A program made the position numbers and the translations under genes. Shown one piece after another: positions 46,601 to 58,393 of a DNA stretch of 64,000 bases (the stretch's first letter is position 1; each line of letters starts with the position of its first letter). The notes below the pieces were generated by a model that saw only the letters and a program-made list of their open reading frames with translations, did not search any database and had not been told where the DNA came from. Origin of the DNA: Saposhnikovia divaricata (taxonomy: Eukaryota > Streptophyta > Magnoliopsida > Apiales > Apiaceae); contig CM071601.1 of assembly GCA_036435485.1 (NCBI GenBank), forward strand, positions 186,408,939 to 186,472,938, read 5' to 3'.

Positions 46601-47687
46601 ATTCCAAAGAGTGATATAAAAGACAGAGTCGCGCGGACTTGCACTATTACTGGTCAATATAGTGTGAAATCGGGTTATCAAATGTGGCATGACCAGCATA
46701 TTGGTTATGGAGCTATTTTGCAATCAGTTGGTTGGAATAAGCTTTGGAGAATGCAGATACCACACAAAGTGAAAATCTTTCTATGGCGATTTTGTCGTAA
46801 CAACCTTCCAGTTCGGAAGAGGTTACGTTCAAAAGGTGTATCTCTCCCCATAATTTGTCCTATGTGTCAGTCAGACATCGAACACCTGTTACACGTCTTC
46901 TTTGACTGCCCGTATGCTACTCAGTGATTAGCTACGCAGGTGGGGGCTATAATATGCAGTTAGTAGAGTTTGCTCAAGATTGGCTTTTGAGTAAGTTAAG
47001 CATAGCCTCGTCTGTGGAGTTGTTTAAGATTGTAACTGTCTTGTGGGGGGTGTGGTGCTGGCGTACTAAAAAGGTATGAAAGGATAAGTCTATTGATCCT
47101 AGCATTGCAATGGATTGGAATCGAAAAGTTCTTGCAGAATAGAGAGAAGCTCAGCGTAAGAAAACGGAGGAGGTAAGAGGAAGTCTGGGGAATGTGGTGA
47201 GTTCTGTTCATAAGTGGAAACCTCCTGATGAAGGAAGTATTAAACTAAATGTCGATGCCTCGGTTCACAATGGAGCTGATTCTTTCATTCTTTCTTTCAT
47301 TCTTGGGATGGTGTTACGAGATTATAAAGGGTCGTTCATTGAAAGGAAATGTATGAGGTTGAAGGGTACTAACTCGGTGTTTGAGGATGAGGCGATAGGT
47401 GTGAACGTAGCTTTGTCATGGGTGTTCGACAGATTTGCTTGCAAGATCATTATTGAGTCTGATTCTATACTCACAATTCAAGCATTATAAAATGGTAACG
47501 ACAACTGTCTTGACGTTGGTAATATGTTGGAGAGTTGTCGTCATCTTCTTTCGTTGAGTAGTAATTTTTAGATTGTTATGTGGCTCATGAGTTGGCCAGA
47601 ATACCTTATTTGCTGGATTGGTACAATGTTTCCATGGCTCCTCCAAGTTCTGTGTTGGAGTCTCTTTTGTATGATGCTTCTTATTAA
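43615..47687 (+). pseudogene. LINE ORF2 remnant, copy B
   Basis: Endonuclease from MNIVSWNCLGLENSRTVR (43615), broken by TAG near 43828, continuing with LASLSPLPWCVLGDFNNFLY and SDHDPIKLDL (to about 44300). Linker FRLTEGDENTKFFHASAS. Reverse transcriptase (44880-45700): DKASGPDGL, KLDISKAYDHVKWSFL, RQGDPLSL-like and FVDD, with several stops. Zinc-binding RT region (46740-46920, CPMCQSDIEHLLHVFFDCPY). RNase H (47194-47490) and tail ending DASY-stop at 47687. Inactive. Confidence 0.82.
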
Positions 47688-48254
47688 TATAATTTCCTTT
47701 AGTTTTCAAAAAATATATAGTACTTTTTTAACTGAATAAATAAAATATATTTAAGTAGGAGCACTTTAGTCAAAAAAAATTATTACTATATTTTGAAGTT
47801 CCAATTCTAATAGCAACGTAGTTATATATAAGTTGTGTTCGAGGATGTGCAGAACCGTATTTGTTAATGTTCTATACTTTAAAAAAAATTATTCTAATTT
47901 GTTTAAAATTATCGAATAATAAAAACAATGAACAACATTTTTTACTAACTTAAACGATTATTACTTGAACCTTTAATTGTTGATTAGTTATATAAAAAGA
48001 ATATAAGACTTCATTGGTATATATATACATAAATTCCAAACTTATATAGATAGCTAGCTATAGAATAGATATCTTGCATAATTACGATAGCATTATAAAT
48101 ATATATTTTTATTCCTTGTTAGATTGTACATAAGAGACATGCATGTGACAGTATGGGGTAAAACCTCAAACTGACTTTATTGTTTACCTGGTCAACTACA
48201 GGCAATTAAGTAAATTTTAACTTTTAATTAAGTTACATAACATTTAAATAAAAT

Positions 48255-49213
48255 TTAGTTGAAATTGAGTTGATACTTGGGCTGCTGTGTTGTGGGGTTG
48301 AAAAGCCCAAAATGTCTCTCCGTCTCTGCCCCATTCTTGTTGTTTTCATCAAACATTGCAAACAGAAAAGTTTCGATAGTTCCCGGTTTCTTTGGTGTCC
48401 CATTTCCTCTAACATGATCAATTAAATTCTTGTAGTAAGTCTGTGCATTTTCTACACTTGCCCCTCTGCCACCTTCAGAAGGCCATCCACTCTCAGATAC
48501 AACAATCTTGATGTTCGAACCTCCCATTTTCTCGACAGCCGAGTACATAACATCCAGCAATGCATCGAAAAGGTTCTTGTACTCTAGATTACCATCCCCT
48601 ACAATCACATTGGTTGGTTTAAACAAAGCATATTCAAGATTTTCCTGAGGATTTCCAGCATAGCTGATGTACGGATAAATGTTTGCTAGTAATGGCAAAT
48701 TGTTTTGGGCTAAAAAGTCAATGATTGGTTTGATGAATCCTTGTGCGTTGTCTTTAAATGAACCCTTTGACGGAGGAGACGAATCGGGACCAATGAGACC
48801 TGAGTATGTGGCGGTTGAAACCTTGATTTGATCTTGTAATCCTGCGCTTACAATTGCATCATGCACATTTCTCATGACAGGAAGAACAAACCCAAGGTAA
48901 CGGGAAGCATCCGTGTCAGGATCAACTTCATTTCCGACAGAAATGTAACGAAATTTAACGTCAGAGTACTTGATAATATTATCTTGAACCCATGTTGTTG
49001 CTACAGCAGGATCTTGAAGGGATTCAAGCTTCGTGTTTGGCACGTCAAGAATGAGCTCTATGTTTGTTCCTCTAAGAGCTTCAAGTGTATCCGGAAGTGG
49101 ATCGTAGAGTCTCATTCTTTTGATTCCATTGTCATTGTACAATCTGACTGTATCCTGTTCGGTTGGTAAATTGTTCCCGTTTCTCCCATTACACACACCG
49201 ATGGGCTGCGCTC
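48255..49213 (-). CDS. GH17 beta-1,3-glucanase, copy B, exon 2
   Basis: The same enzyme as copy A: secreted endo-beta-1,3-glucanase of the PR-2 type, 343 residues with exon 1 (49902-49830). Catalytic Glu residues in VGNEVDP and VSESGWPS are intact. It ends YQLNFN with a native TAA (48257-48255). It keeps the conserved ILDVPNTK and VKFRYIS, so this copy is closer to the ancestral sequence. The intron is short (about 0.6 kb). The promoter next to exon 1 is complete with a TATA box. This is the copy more likely to be expressed; that is inference. Confidence 0.95.
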
Positions 49214-49829
49214 CTGCAAATTAATTAAAGTGAACCAACCGGTAAGTGATTGATTATTATAAGAATATTAGTGAAATCATGTCCATGTTTATATATTCTT
49301 AATTTCTTGTGTCATGCTTACGGTCTCACATCATATTTATTCATTCATAGTTCTACCTAAGCAATGTTATTCATGACATACATATAAATTAGATCATCCT
49401 CTAAAGATAGTTTAAAAATATGCATTACTATATAATTATGTCAAGGAAAATGCTAGAATTATATAAAGTTTCGCAAAAATTTTCACAAAATGATGTGTCT
49501 TAATTTGATTGGTTATAACACAAAGGCCTCTGCATTCACATTAATATCAACCAATAAAAATATTTATTTGTGGAATCCAACTCATTTTATAAATGTTTCT
49601 TTAGCCATATACAATTTCTTTTATATCAATCCCTTTTAGCACTACTCTTATATCAATTCCTTTTAGCCATATACATGTTTTGTAAATTGGGCACCTAATG
49701 TTTAAAAAAAAAAATGAGCAATCCACTAAAAGTGAATAAATTAGCAAGAGTCTAAAAACGACAAATATTACAAAACAGACCGAGTACCGGAAGTGTCACA
49801 AGGTTTTTACTAAAGAAGGAGAACAAAAC
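49214..49829 (-). other. GH17 copy B intron with CACTA empty site
   Basis: About 616 bp, GT-AG. It holds the undisturbed CACTA target (GCACCTAATGTTTAAAA, 49691-49707). At 49446-49660 is about 215 bp absent from copy A, with imperfect inverted-repeat arms (CACAAAATGATGTG and, inverted, ACTCATTTTATAAA; TTGATTGGTT and AACCAAT), probably a small MITE. Confidence 0.75.
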
Positions 49830-49902
49830 CTGTTGTCTTAAAAGCAGGCATTAAGATGCCAAGAAACAGCACTATAGCTTGCATAATATTGAGGGGAGCC
49901 AT
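49830..49902 (-). CDS. GH17 beta-1,3-glucanase, copy B, exon 1 (signal peptide)
   Basis: 73 bp from ATG (49902-49900) to ACAACAG|GTTTTG. Encodes MAPLNIMQAIVLFLGILMPA then FKTT, one residue different from copy A (Ala for Thr). Hydrophobic secretion signal, completed by exon 2 at 49213. Confidence 0.92.
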
Positions 49903-49911
49903 CGGGAAACT

Positions 49912-50038
49912 GTACAAAAAGAAATTTGTTTATCAAATGCTCTGTCTATCAAGACTAAAATCTCAAATGCTCTGTGTATTAGTTTATACAATCTTACAAC
50001 TCTTATATAGTACTTCCAATCATCCCTCGATCAGTCTA
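49912..50038 (-). promoter_or_regulatory. GH17 copy B core promoter and 5' leader (absent from copy A)
   Basis: The minus strand has CTATATAAGA (50010-50001), a TATA box about 100 bp before the ATG, which would put transcription start near 49970. The leader contains two copies of TCAAATGCTCTGT. Copy A has just AT in place of these 127 bp. Confidence 0.72.
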
Positions 50039-50756
50039 ATTTGAAAGGCTCACGGCAGTCTGCTAAAATGAAAGCAAACCCTACATGATATCTAATGACA
50101 CCGTTGAAAAGTCCATCTTATCTTTTGACGCGCCCATAAGTCCATAACTAATATTGTCGCCATTTACTGAGTCTGCACATGTTTTGGTCGTACGTTTTCT
50201 TGAAACAATTAGTCTTTGCCTATTTGGTTTGCAAACTCTAAACATATTAGTATAGTCTTTGGTTCAAAAATCCTAACATATTAATGTGTACAAACTCCAT
50301 TTTCTTAGAGAAATTAAGTAATATTTGAGAGGATTTTCAAAATAAAATAAAGGTCTTTCTAGTATGCAAAGATGTCCATTATTATTAATGCAAATAAATC
50401 AATCAAAAAATGTTAACTAAACTCTTATTATATATATGTGCTTGAACACACATTAGAAAAATTGATAAATTAAATATGGGTTTATCTAATATATATACAA
50501 GCGCATGCACACAATAAAAACTTAATTGACACTTTTTGATTAATTTATTTTAATTAATAATAATGACCCAAGCATTCGCAAAAAATTCAACCAATTAATA
50601 TATATGTCTAATTCATAAAAAAGTGGTTGTTAAAGTGTGACTTAGACATAAATAAAGTCTATAAAATATTTAATTATTCTGAAGTTAAAGTTCTTAGTTT
50701 GTGGCTTGTGCTCATGCATAGTCAATCACGATTAGAAGTTTTTAGTTAGTAAGTAC
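50039..50756. promoter_or_regulatory. Upstream region of GH17 copy B, cut by a retrotransposon
   Basis: Corresponds to 34046-34803 of copy A. Carries the conserved TTGACG (50125-50130). It ends at AGTAC, 855 bp upstream of the GH17 ATG, where the Tat-type element begins. Confidence 0.5.
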
Positions 50757-51487
50757 TGATAAGTACCCGCAGCGGGCATCAGCGGGCACCCGCTAATAGC
50801 AAAATACTAATTCCCTAAAAACAAAATTCTGGAATACTTGACAAAGTATATCTAATTTTAAAAGTATTATTTCAAATACAAAAGAATATCCACAAAAAGT
50901 ATTTCAAATCATCATACTAATCCACTTGCACAAAAATATCTTGTTTTATCCATTTGCACACCCACTTGCCCACTTGCATAAAGGTACACCCACTTGCCCA
51001 CTTGCATAGAGATATCTTACTCCATAAGACAAAGAGACAATATAATATTCAGAGACACCCAGTTGCAACAGACAAAATCTGACTGAAGTAGCTCAAGTGG
51101 CAGAATCAAGGTATATTTGAGGGGACATCAATCACTGTTCCAATAGTGGCTCACTGTAGCTTTAACGGCACAACTAGTGGGCAACAGTGATTGGGCAACC
51201 CAACCTATAAATACCCCCATTCTACACACAAACAAGGAGACACGATCCTTCATACACAAAAAATCTCCCACAAAATAAAGCTCTCCACATTATTCTTCAC
51301 ATACAATATATTTTCACCAGCCCGGTTATTATTATTTCCGATTACTAATTCTCACGCCGGAGGTGCTTGACGGCCACCACCCCCGGGCAAGCATTGTTTT
51401 GCAGGTACCCCAAACTCAAGTGAAGCGCTTCCGGTAAAGTGCCCAGAACGGTGATCGGAAGCCTCTAATCGGCCGTGGGAATTATCA
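50757..51487 (+). repeat. 5' LTR of the Tat-type element
   Basis: 731 bp, TGATAAGTACCC to GAATTATCA. TATAAATA at 51206-51213 is the likely core promoter, with transcription start expected in the CACACAAACAAGGAGACACG stretch. Starts with a GCGGGCATCAGCGGGCACCC cluster that differs slightly from the 3' LTR. Confidence 0.94.
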
Positions 51488-52070
51488 TTTGGCGCTAGAA
51501 GGAGGGGCATTATTTTCTTGAAGAAAATTCCCTCACCTGCTCTAACCGATACGGCAGAAATCCCAACACAAAAACCTCACATCCCAAGAGAAACCAAACA
51601 CATACACATCACCAAAATAGCCCCAAATACTCGATCCAAAACCATGACAGATAATCAAGAAGAGCAGCCAAGAGATGTAAACACAAACGTCCCCCCCCAC
51701 AAACCCGTAAAATAATCAGTTAATAAACCACCCCCCCAACAAAGATAACCAAGAACAACCGCTTAGCTTGAACCTCACGGGATTCAACCAGCAACAAGTC
51801 GATCTAATCATGCAAATAGCTTCGGTTTTTCCGCAGTAAGGACAACCACCGGCACTGGGCTCCCAAGTCCGTTCTCACAACGACCAAGACGAAGAGGTAC
51901 ACAGTCAGCCTAGGAAGGCTAACTCAGCTTGCTCTCGACTAGGCTCCTCCCAAAACACAAACCACAAAAAACACGGCAAAAGTCACCACAGACCGGAGAC
52001 ATGGGAACAGAATAGAAAAGAAAGAGACCTAAGAAAAATCATCAACGACAAGAAGGTCGCATACGAGAAA
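51488..52070 (+). other. Tat-type element leader and broken gag N-terminus
   Basis: Primer site at 51490-51507, then about 560 bp of leader and N-terminal gag-like sequence. A short frame 51518-51715 (MKKIPSPALTDTAEIPTQ) ends in TAA; the remainder up to 52070 is rich in Gln, Ser and Arg codons but shifted. The main gag frame is open from about 52071. Confidence 0.55.
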
Positions 52071-55000
52071 GTGTTGGTGGAATATGAAAATCAAAGGCGG
52101 AAAGAACGATCCCCCATCCGCCCGCACGAAACGGAGAATACCCAACCATCAAATGCAGATATGATGCACACCATCATGGAGTTAAAGAGAAAAATAGAGG
52201 GCACAAGCGAACCAGAAATCAGCGGGTCACCCTTTACCGCAAGATTAGAGGCGGAGCCTCGACAGAAAGACATCAAGCACCATAGCTTCAATTCCTTCGA
52301 CGGGCTGGGCGACCCGGAGGAACATCTCAGCTACTTCGACCAACTGGCCCTCCATTACGAGTATAATGATCTCACGAGGTGCCGTTTCTTTGCCGCAACT
52401 CTCCGCGGTAACGCCCAGAGATGGTTTTGTCGACTGACCGCCAGATCCGTTGATACCTGGTTGGAATTCAAGAAACTTTTTATAAACAAGTTCAAAGCAA
52501 ACCAGCAACACGAGGTGTATACCGTGTTTTTGGAAACAATCGCGCAACGCAACGAAGAAACCTTGCAGAGCTACATCGACCGCTTCAAAGAGGCCGTTAA
52601 CAAGGTCGTTTTTGTAAATGAGACAGAAGCCTTGCTTCACCTAAGAAGAGGTCTCAACCCCTACGAATGTGAGAAGTATGTATGCAAACTCATGGAAGCC
52701 AAACCTACCACCTTGGCAAAAGCATATGACCTGGCTTCACAGGCCATCACTGAAGCAGAATCCTTAAATGTGCTTAAACAGTCCAGGGCCCCGCCCACTC
52801 AATCCTACTTCCAAAGAGAAAGATACACGCCCTATCAAAGGCAAGCACCGGCCCAAAATCAGGTACAAACTACCCACGGGCCACCACCTCCCGCCCAAAA
52901 ATCTCAGCCCGCGGTCCCAGTAGGAGACCGCTTAGGGCCAACAAACCCGCAGAGGACAGACAGGCGTCCCGAGCCTAAATGGACGGACTTCACACTCCCC
53001 AGGGCGACCATTCTACGGGAAATCAGGGGAAAGCCTTTCTATCTACCGCCAGCCCCAATGTACACACTACCTGAAGATAGACCAAAGGACAAGCACTGCG
53101 ACTATCATGAAATGCATGGTCACACTACGGAGAGCTGCTTGTCCCTCAAATATTTTCTGGAAAAACAGTTAAAAGCGGGCAACCTATCCCAGTACTTGCC
53201 CAGACAAATACAAGGGGCAGCCACGTCTCAAGGGCAAGACAGAAACATCGTACATACCGTTTTCGGCGGACAATCCTCCCTGCCAAGAGAAGAGCGTGAC
53301 ATTTATGAGATATACGAAGGACCCCCGAATATCATTACTTTTACCGATGCGGACTATGAGGGTATTAACCCGAACCACACTGAGGCACTAGTTGTGTCAT
53401 TGGGCGTGGCCAACAACGAGGTAAAAAGGATCCTCGTTGATAACGGATCCTCAGTCGACATCTGTTTCAAACACACATGGGATAGGCTCAAGTTAAATGG
53501 CGAGAAACTCGAACCATGTCCCGATGAGACACCACTTTACGGTTTTGGGCACAACGCCGTCCCAATTGCGGGCATTGCTAGACTCCCCGTTTATTTTGGC
53601 AAATCGCCCAGGCAAGTATGTCGAACGATCAAGTTCTATGTCATCAATACCGCATCTTCCTATAACATGATTCTGGGGAGGCCCACATTGAACACGCTCA
53701 AAGCAATCACCTCCACCCCTCATCTAAAGATTAAATTTCCTACTCTGAACGGGGTGGGAGAAATCAAGGGTGATTCTGAAACCTCCGAAAGATGCTATGG
53801 CATAGCACTCACCCTGGGTAAAACTGAACCCAGCAACCTCCGCAGAGAAAAGGCGAATAAAAGGAAAAGGGAAAAAATACAAAGACATATTGAACATCAG
53901 CAAAACAACAGCAAAAGAAAGAGGGAGGTACAGTTCATTGACGGCCCCGACCAGCAACGAATAGATGCAAATCTCTTGAAGTGTCTCAAACGGGAGGAGA
54001 AACCGCCAATAAGCCCCACGGTACAGACAGAAAAAATAGAAGTTGTGCCCGGAGACTCAAACAAAAGTGTGAGTGTGGGAACGGGTTTAGATTCAGTCTT
54101 TAAAGCTGGCCTCACAGACCTCCTAAGAAAATACGCCGATGTCTTTGCATGGAGCCCAAAGGATATGCCGGGTCTGGATGAGTCGGTAGCAATCCATAAA
54201 CTGAATGTGGACCCGGAAAAGGCACCCAAAATACAGAAAAGAAGGAATTTCGCTCCTGAGCGACAACAGGCAATTGATGTCGAAATTGACAAACTCTTGG
54301 ACGCAGATTTAATTTGCGAAGTCACCTACCCAAAGTGGGTCGCAAATGTAGTACTGGTGAAAAAGGCCAACGGCAAATGGAGAATGTGTGTGGATTACAC
54401 TGATCTAAACAAAGCATGCCCAAAGGATCCATACCCACTCCCCTCAATGGATCAACTCATCGACACAACCGCGGGCCACCTAATGCTGAGTTTCATGGAC
54501 GCGTACTCCGGTTACAATCAGATCAAAATGTCACCAGAAGACAGAGAGAAAACAAACTTCATTACACACAGGGGGGTCTACTGCTACAAAGTCATGCCTT
54601 TTGGATTGCTCAACGCGGGCGCTACATTCCAGAAAACAATGAACAAAATCTTCGGCAGTCAGATAGGCCGCAATATGGAGGTATTTGTGGACGACCTCAT
54701 AGTAAAGTCTCTCTTAACGGCTTATCACTTACAAGACTTGGAGGAATATTTCTCAACCCTCAGAAAACACAACATGAAGCTCAACCCGGACAAATGTGCG
54801 TTCGCACTAGACGCGGGCAAATTCCTGGGATTTTTGGTATCTCACAAGGGCATTGAGGCCAATCTCGAAAAAATAAAAGCAATCATCGACATGCAACCGC
54901 CAAAGACCTTAAAGGAGATACAAAAGTTAACAGGGAGACTAGCAGCCCTCAGGAGGTTCATAGCAAAGTTGGCCGACAAATGCCTCCCATTCTTTGATAC

Positions 55001-57250
55001 CCTGAAGGGAGCAACAAAAACAAAGGCAATATCCTGGACAGAGGAGTGCCAGAAAGCCTTCGAGGATCTTAAAACTTATCTCTCCTCCGCTCCTTTGTTA
55101 GCGGTCGCGGCTCCTTCAGAACCATTATCACTATACTTATCTGCAACAGACAAGGCTGTGGGGGCAGTGTTGATCAAAGAGGAAAAAGGCGAGCAAAAGC
55201 CCGTCTATTATGTCAGCCAAGTGCTTAAAGATGCAGAAACTCGCTATCCAAATGTTCAAAAGTTTGCTCTAGCTCTGGTAGTAGCAAGTAGAAAATTAAG
55301 ACATTACTTCCAAGGCAGACAAATCCGGGTTATCACAGACCAACCGCTTAGAAAAATACTGCACAAACCGGACCTATCTGGTAGACTAATCAATTGGGCC
55401 GTAGAGCTCGGTCAATTCGATTTAAAATACAAGCCAAGAACCGCAATCAAAGCACAAGCATTGGCGGACTTTGTCACCGAATGTTCATTCACCACAAGGG
55501 AAGAAAAAATACTAACGGAAAGCAGGATCATCACCGGTAACAATTGGCAGTTGTACGTGGACGGTTCCTCCACCAACACCCGCTGTGGGGCCGGGTTAAT
55601 CCCTACCAGCCCCGACGGTTTCCAAGTCAAGCAGGCCATACAACTAAACTTCAAAGCGACAAATAACCAGGCAGAGTATGAAGCACTGCTGGCCGGTTTA
55701 GCATTGGCAAAAAGCTTACAAGTAAAAGAAATCACCATCTACAACGACTCACAACTTGTAGTCCGCCAGACGATGGGTGACTATTCTACCAAAGACACAA
55801 GTCTCAGTAAGTACCAGGAAATGGTACAAGCTATGCTATCCCAATTTAAGAAACATACCCTCGAGCAAATAGACAGAACGGATAATACAGTGGCGGACAT
55901 GTTATCCAAACTAACAAAAGGGGAGAAAACGGGTAGCGACACAGTCTATTTCGAGGAATTGCAAACTTCCAGCATAAACAGTCTGCCTGTAATGGAGATA
56001 GGCCCGCCACAAGATACTTGGATGATTCCCTATATCCGGTACTTAAAAGATGGTACCCTGCCTGATGACAGCATTAAGGGTAAGGTACTCAAATCTCAAG
56101 CGGTAAAGTACTTTATGCGAAAAGACACCCTGTACAAAAGGAGTTTTGATTCTCCTATACTCAAATGTCTTGATGAGGAAGAGGCTCTATACTGCATGAG
56201 AGAAGTCCACGAAGGCATCTGTGGTGACCACATGGCTGGAAAAGCACTGGCACATAAAATACTCAGACAAGGCTATTACTGGCCCAAGATGCACAAAGAA
56301 TGCAAAGCTTTCACAAAGAAGTGCCACCAATGCCAACTATTCAGCAACATGTCCCGGAAAGCACCAGCCCTTCCAGCAGCAATCCTGTCACCAATACCCT
56401 TCGCAGTTTGGGGCATTGACATAATGGGGCCCTTCCCCAAAGCCAAGGGTGACCTACAATACGTAATGGTCGCCATCGATTACATGACCAAGTGGGCCGA
56501 AGCAAAGGCACTCAAGAACATCACAAAGGATGATGCAATCCGGTTTGTCACAGATCAAGTCATCACGAGATTCGGGATTCCGGTGGTACTCATATCCGAC
56601 AACGGGACACAGTTTGTTGGGTCAAAGTTTACAAAATTCCTATCCGACCACGGGATCAAACACAAGAAAGCTTCTGTCTGCCATCCACAGAGCAACGGAC
56701 AGGTTGAGGTGACTAACCGCACCATTGTTCGAGGCCTGGAAAAAGGCTAACTACTTCCAAAAAGAAATGGCCGCATGAGTTTCCTAACGTCCTTTGGGCA
56801 TACCGGACATCAGCTAGGACAAGTATAGGGGAAACCCCGTTCAAACTAGCTTTCGGTACGGAAGCTCTTGCTCCAATCGAGATTGGATCCCCATCCTACC
56901 GAGCTATCAACTTCGAAGAAGAGGCCAATAACCAAGGACTCAAAACAAACCTAGACTTGCTAGATGAAGCAAGGGAAGCCGCTGTCGAAAAAATGACCGC
57001 TTACAAAGAAAAAACAAAGGAATTTTTCGGGAAAAGAGCCAGAGTCAAGGCTTTTTTAAAAGGTGATTTAGTCAATAGGGCAACTGAGGCATCCGACCCT
57101 AGACACACCGGCAAGCTTATGCCAAAATGGGAAGGCCCATACAAAATCATCCAGGTCTTAAGGCCGGGCTCTTACAAACTAGCACGCCTGGATGGCACGG
57201 AAGTCAATAACACTTGGCACGGCGACAAATTGAGAAAGTATTATCAATAG
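52071..57250 (+). pseudogene. Tat-type gag-pol polyprotein with one frameshift
   Basis: A single frame of 1,559 codons (52071-56747), then a +1 continuation to 57250. Gag domain about residues 75-240 (FDGLGDPEEHLSYFDQLALH, NAQRWFCRL). Zinc-like DYHEMHGHTTESC near 345. Protease VDNGSSVDICF near 457. Reverse transcriptase about 685-885 (KWRMCVDYTDLNKACPKD, MPFGLLNAGATFQ, VFVDDLIVKS). First RNase H about 1012-1140. Second RNase H about 1158-1280 (LYVDGSSTNTRCGAG, NNQAEYEALLAGL, YNDSQLVV). Integrase zinc region HEGICGDHMAG to CHQCQ and core GIDIMGPFP, ISDNGTQF, NGQVEVTNRT. A one-base loss in an A-run near 56740 breaks the frame; the integrase C-terminus (GPYKIIQVLRPGSYKLARL) follows in the other frame. 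Confidence 0.93.
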
Positions 57251-57332
57251 ACAGTCAATCAATCTGTACTTTCTCTTTCTTGTACTCAACAGTCATGAAT
57301 GGAATACTTTTTTGACAACAAATTGTCTACAA

Positions 57333-58036
57333 TAGCATCCTATTATACAGTCCTCTACGCGGACAAGCATCCTACTATCAAGTCCCCTAAGCGGGCAAGC
57401 ATCCTATTATACTGTCCTCTACGCGAACAAGCATCCTACTATCAAGTCCCCTAAGCGGGCAAGCATCCTACTATCAAGTCCCCTAAGCGGCCAAGCATCC
57501 TATTATACAGTCCTCTACGCGGACAAGCATCCTATTATCAAGTCCCCTAAGCGGGCAAGCATCCTATTATACAGTCCTCTACGCGGACAAGCATCCTACT
57601 ATCAAGTCCCCTAAGCGGGTAAGCATCCTACTATCAAGTCCCCTAAGAGGGCAAGCATCCTATTATACAGTCCTCTACGCGGACAAGCATCCTACTATCA
57701 AGTCCCCTAAGCGGGCAAGCATCCTACTATCAAGTCCCCTAAGCGGGCAAGCATCCTATTATACAGTCCTCTACGCGGACAAGCATCCTACTATCAAGTC
57801 CCCTAAGCGGGCAAGCATCCTACTATCAAGTCCCCTAAGCGGCCAAGCATCCTATTATACAGTCCTCTACGCGGACAAGCATCCTACTATCAAGTCCCCT
57901 AAACGGGCAAGCATCCTATTATACAGTCCTCTACGCGGACAAGCATCCTACTATCAAGTCCCCTAAGCGGGCAAGCATCCTATTATACAATCCTCTACGC
58001 GGACAAGCATTCTATTATAAAGTCCCCTAAGCGGGC
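57333..58036 (+). repeat. 32-bp tandem array with two alternating variants
   Basis: About 22 units of AAGCATCCTA followed by either TTATACAGTCCTCTACGCGG or CTATCAAGTCCCCTAAGCGG. The variants alternate irregularly, and one altered unit (GCGGCCAAG) recurs about 353 bp apart (near 57485 and 57838), suggesting duplication of an 11-unit block. Degenerate units trail on to about 58150. It lies between pol and the antisense ORFs, the region where Tat/Ogre-type elements usually carry tandem repeats. Confidence 0.93.
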
Positions 58037-58393
58037 ACGCAACCTATTACAAGTATTCTATTACAAAGCCTCCTATGCGGACACGCGACCTACTCAAAGC
58101 GTTCTATCCCAAGGTCCTTTACGCGGACAACCATCCTATTACTCAAAACAATCTGTGCGGGCAATCAACCTATGGAATTCCACCAACAAAAACAAATAGT
58201 AAGAGTCCCTAAATGGGCAAAAGCAAAAGACAACCGGCAAAAAAGTTATCAAGCGTGACACCGTACTGAAGATGTGCAAAAATATGCAAAAAAGGAAAGA
58301 TTGCCAAACAAGTGCAAACGAAAAAAGACAAATTTATTCATTTTTCTTTATTTATTACAAGGCTAGACGAAATACAAGATTTGGATCCCTAGT

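Larger units (their letters stand above)
42515..47712 (+). mobile_element. Degenerate L1-type LINE, copy B
   Basis: The same insertion as in copy A, with the same flanking ATATATAGTA-type target duplication and the TTTTCAAAAA tail. Not split by hAT. ORF1 has lost about 240 bp. Several domains are better preserved than in copy A, though still broken by stops. Confidence 0.88.
42251..50756 (+). repeat. Tandem segmental duplication, copy B (visible part)
   Basis: Matches 6219-17574 plus 33828-34803 of copy A in the same order and orientation, without the hAT and CACTA insertions. It ends at the AGTAC where a Tat-type gypsy element inserted. Copy B should resume beyond the window with TTTCTTTGCC and then a thaumatin-like gene. 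Confidence 0.87.

Noticed and set aside
52245..52640. Minus-strand frames opposite Tat gag-pol
   Set aside because: Shadows of the conserved sense polyprotein. Only the antisense frames after pol (58394-62032) have splice sites or promoter signals of their own.
54416..54856. Long alternative frame within pol
   Set aside because: It overlaps the conserved reverse transcriptase frame and has no family features; it is a shadow frame.
57333..58036. CRISPR-like look of regularly spaced 32-bp repeats
   Set aside because: Units adjoin with no unique spacers, and the array lies inside a plant retrotransposon. It is an ordinary tandem array.
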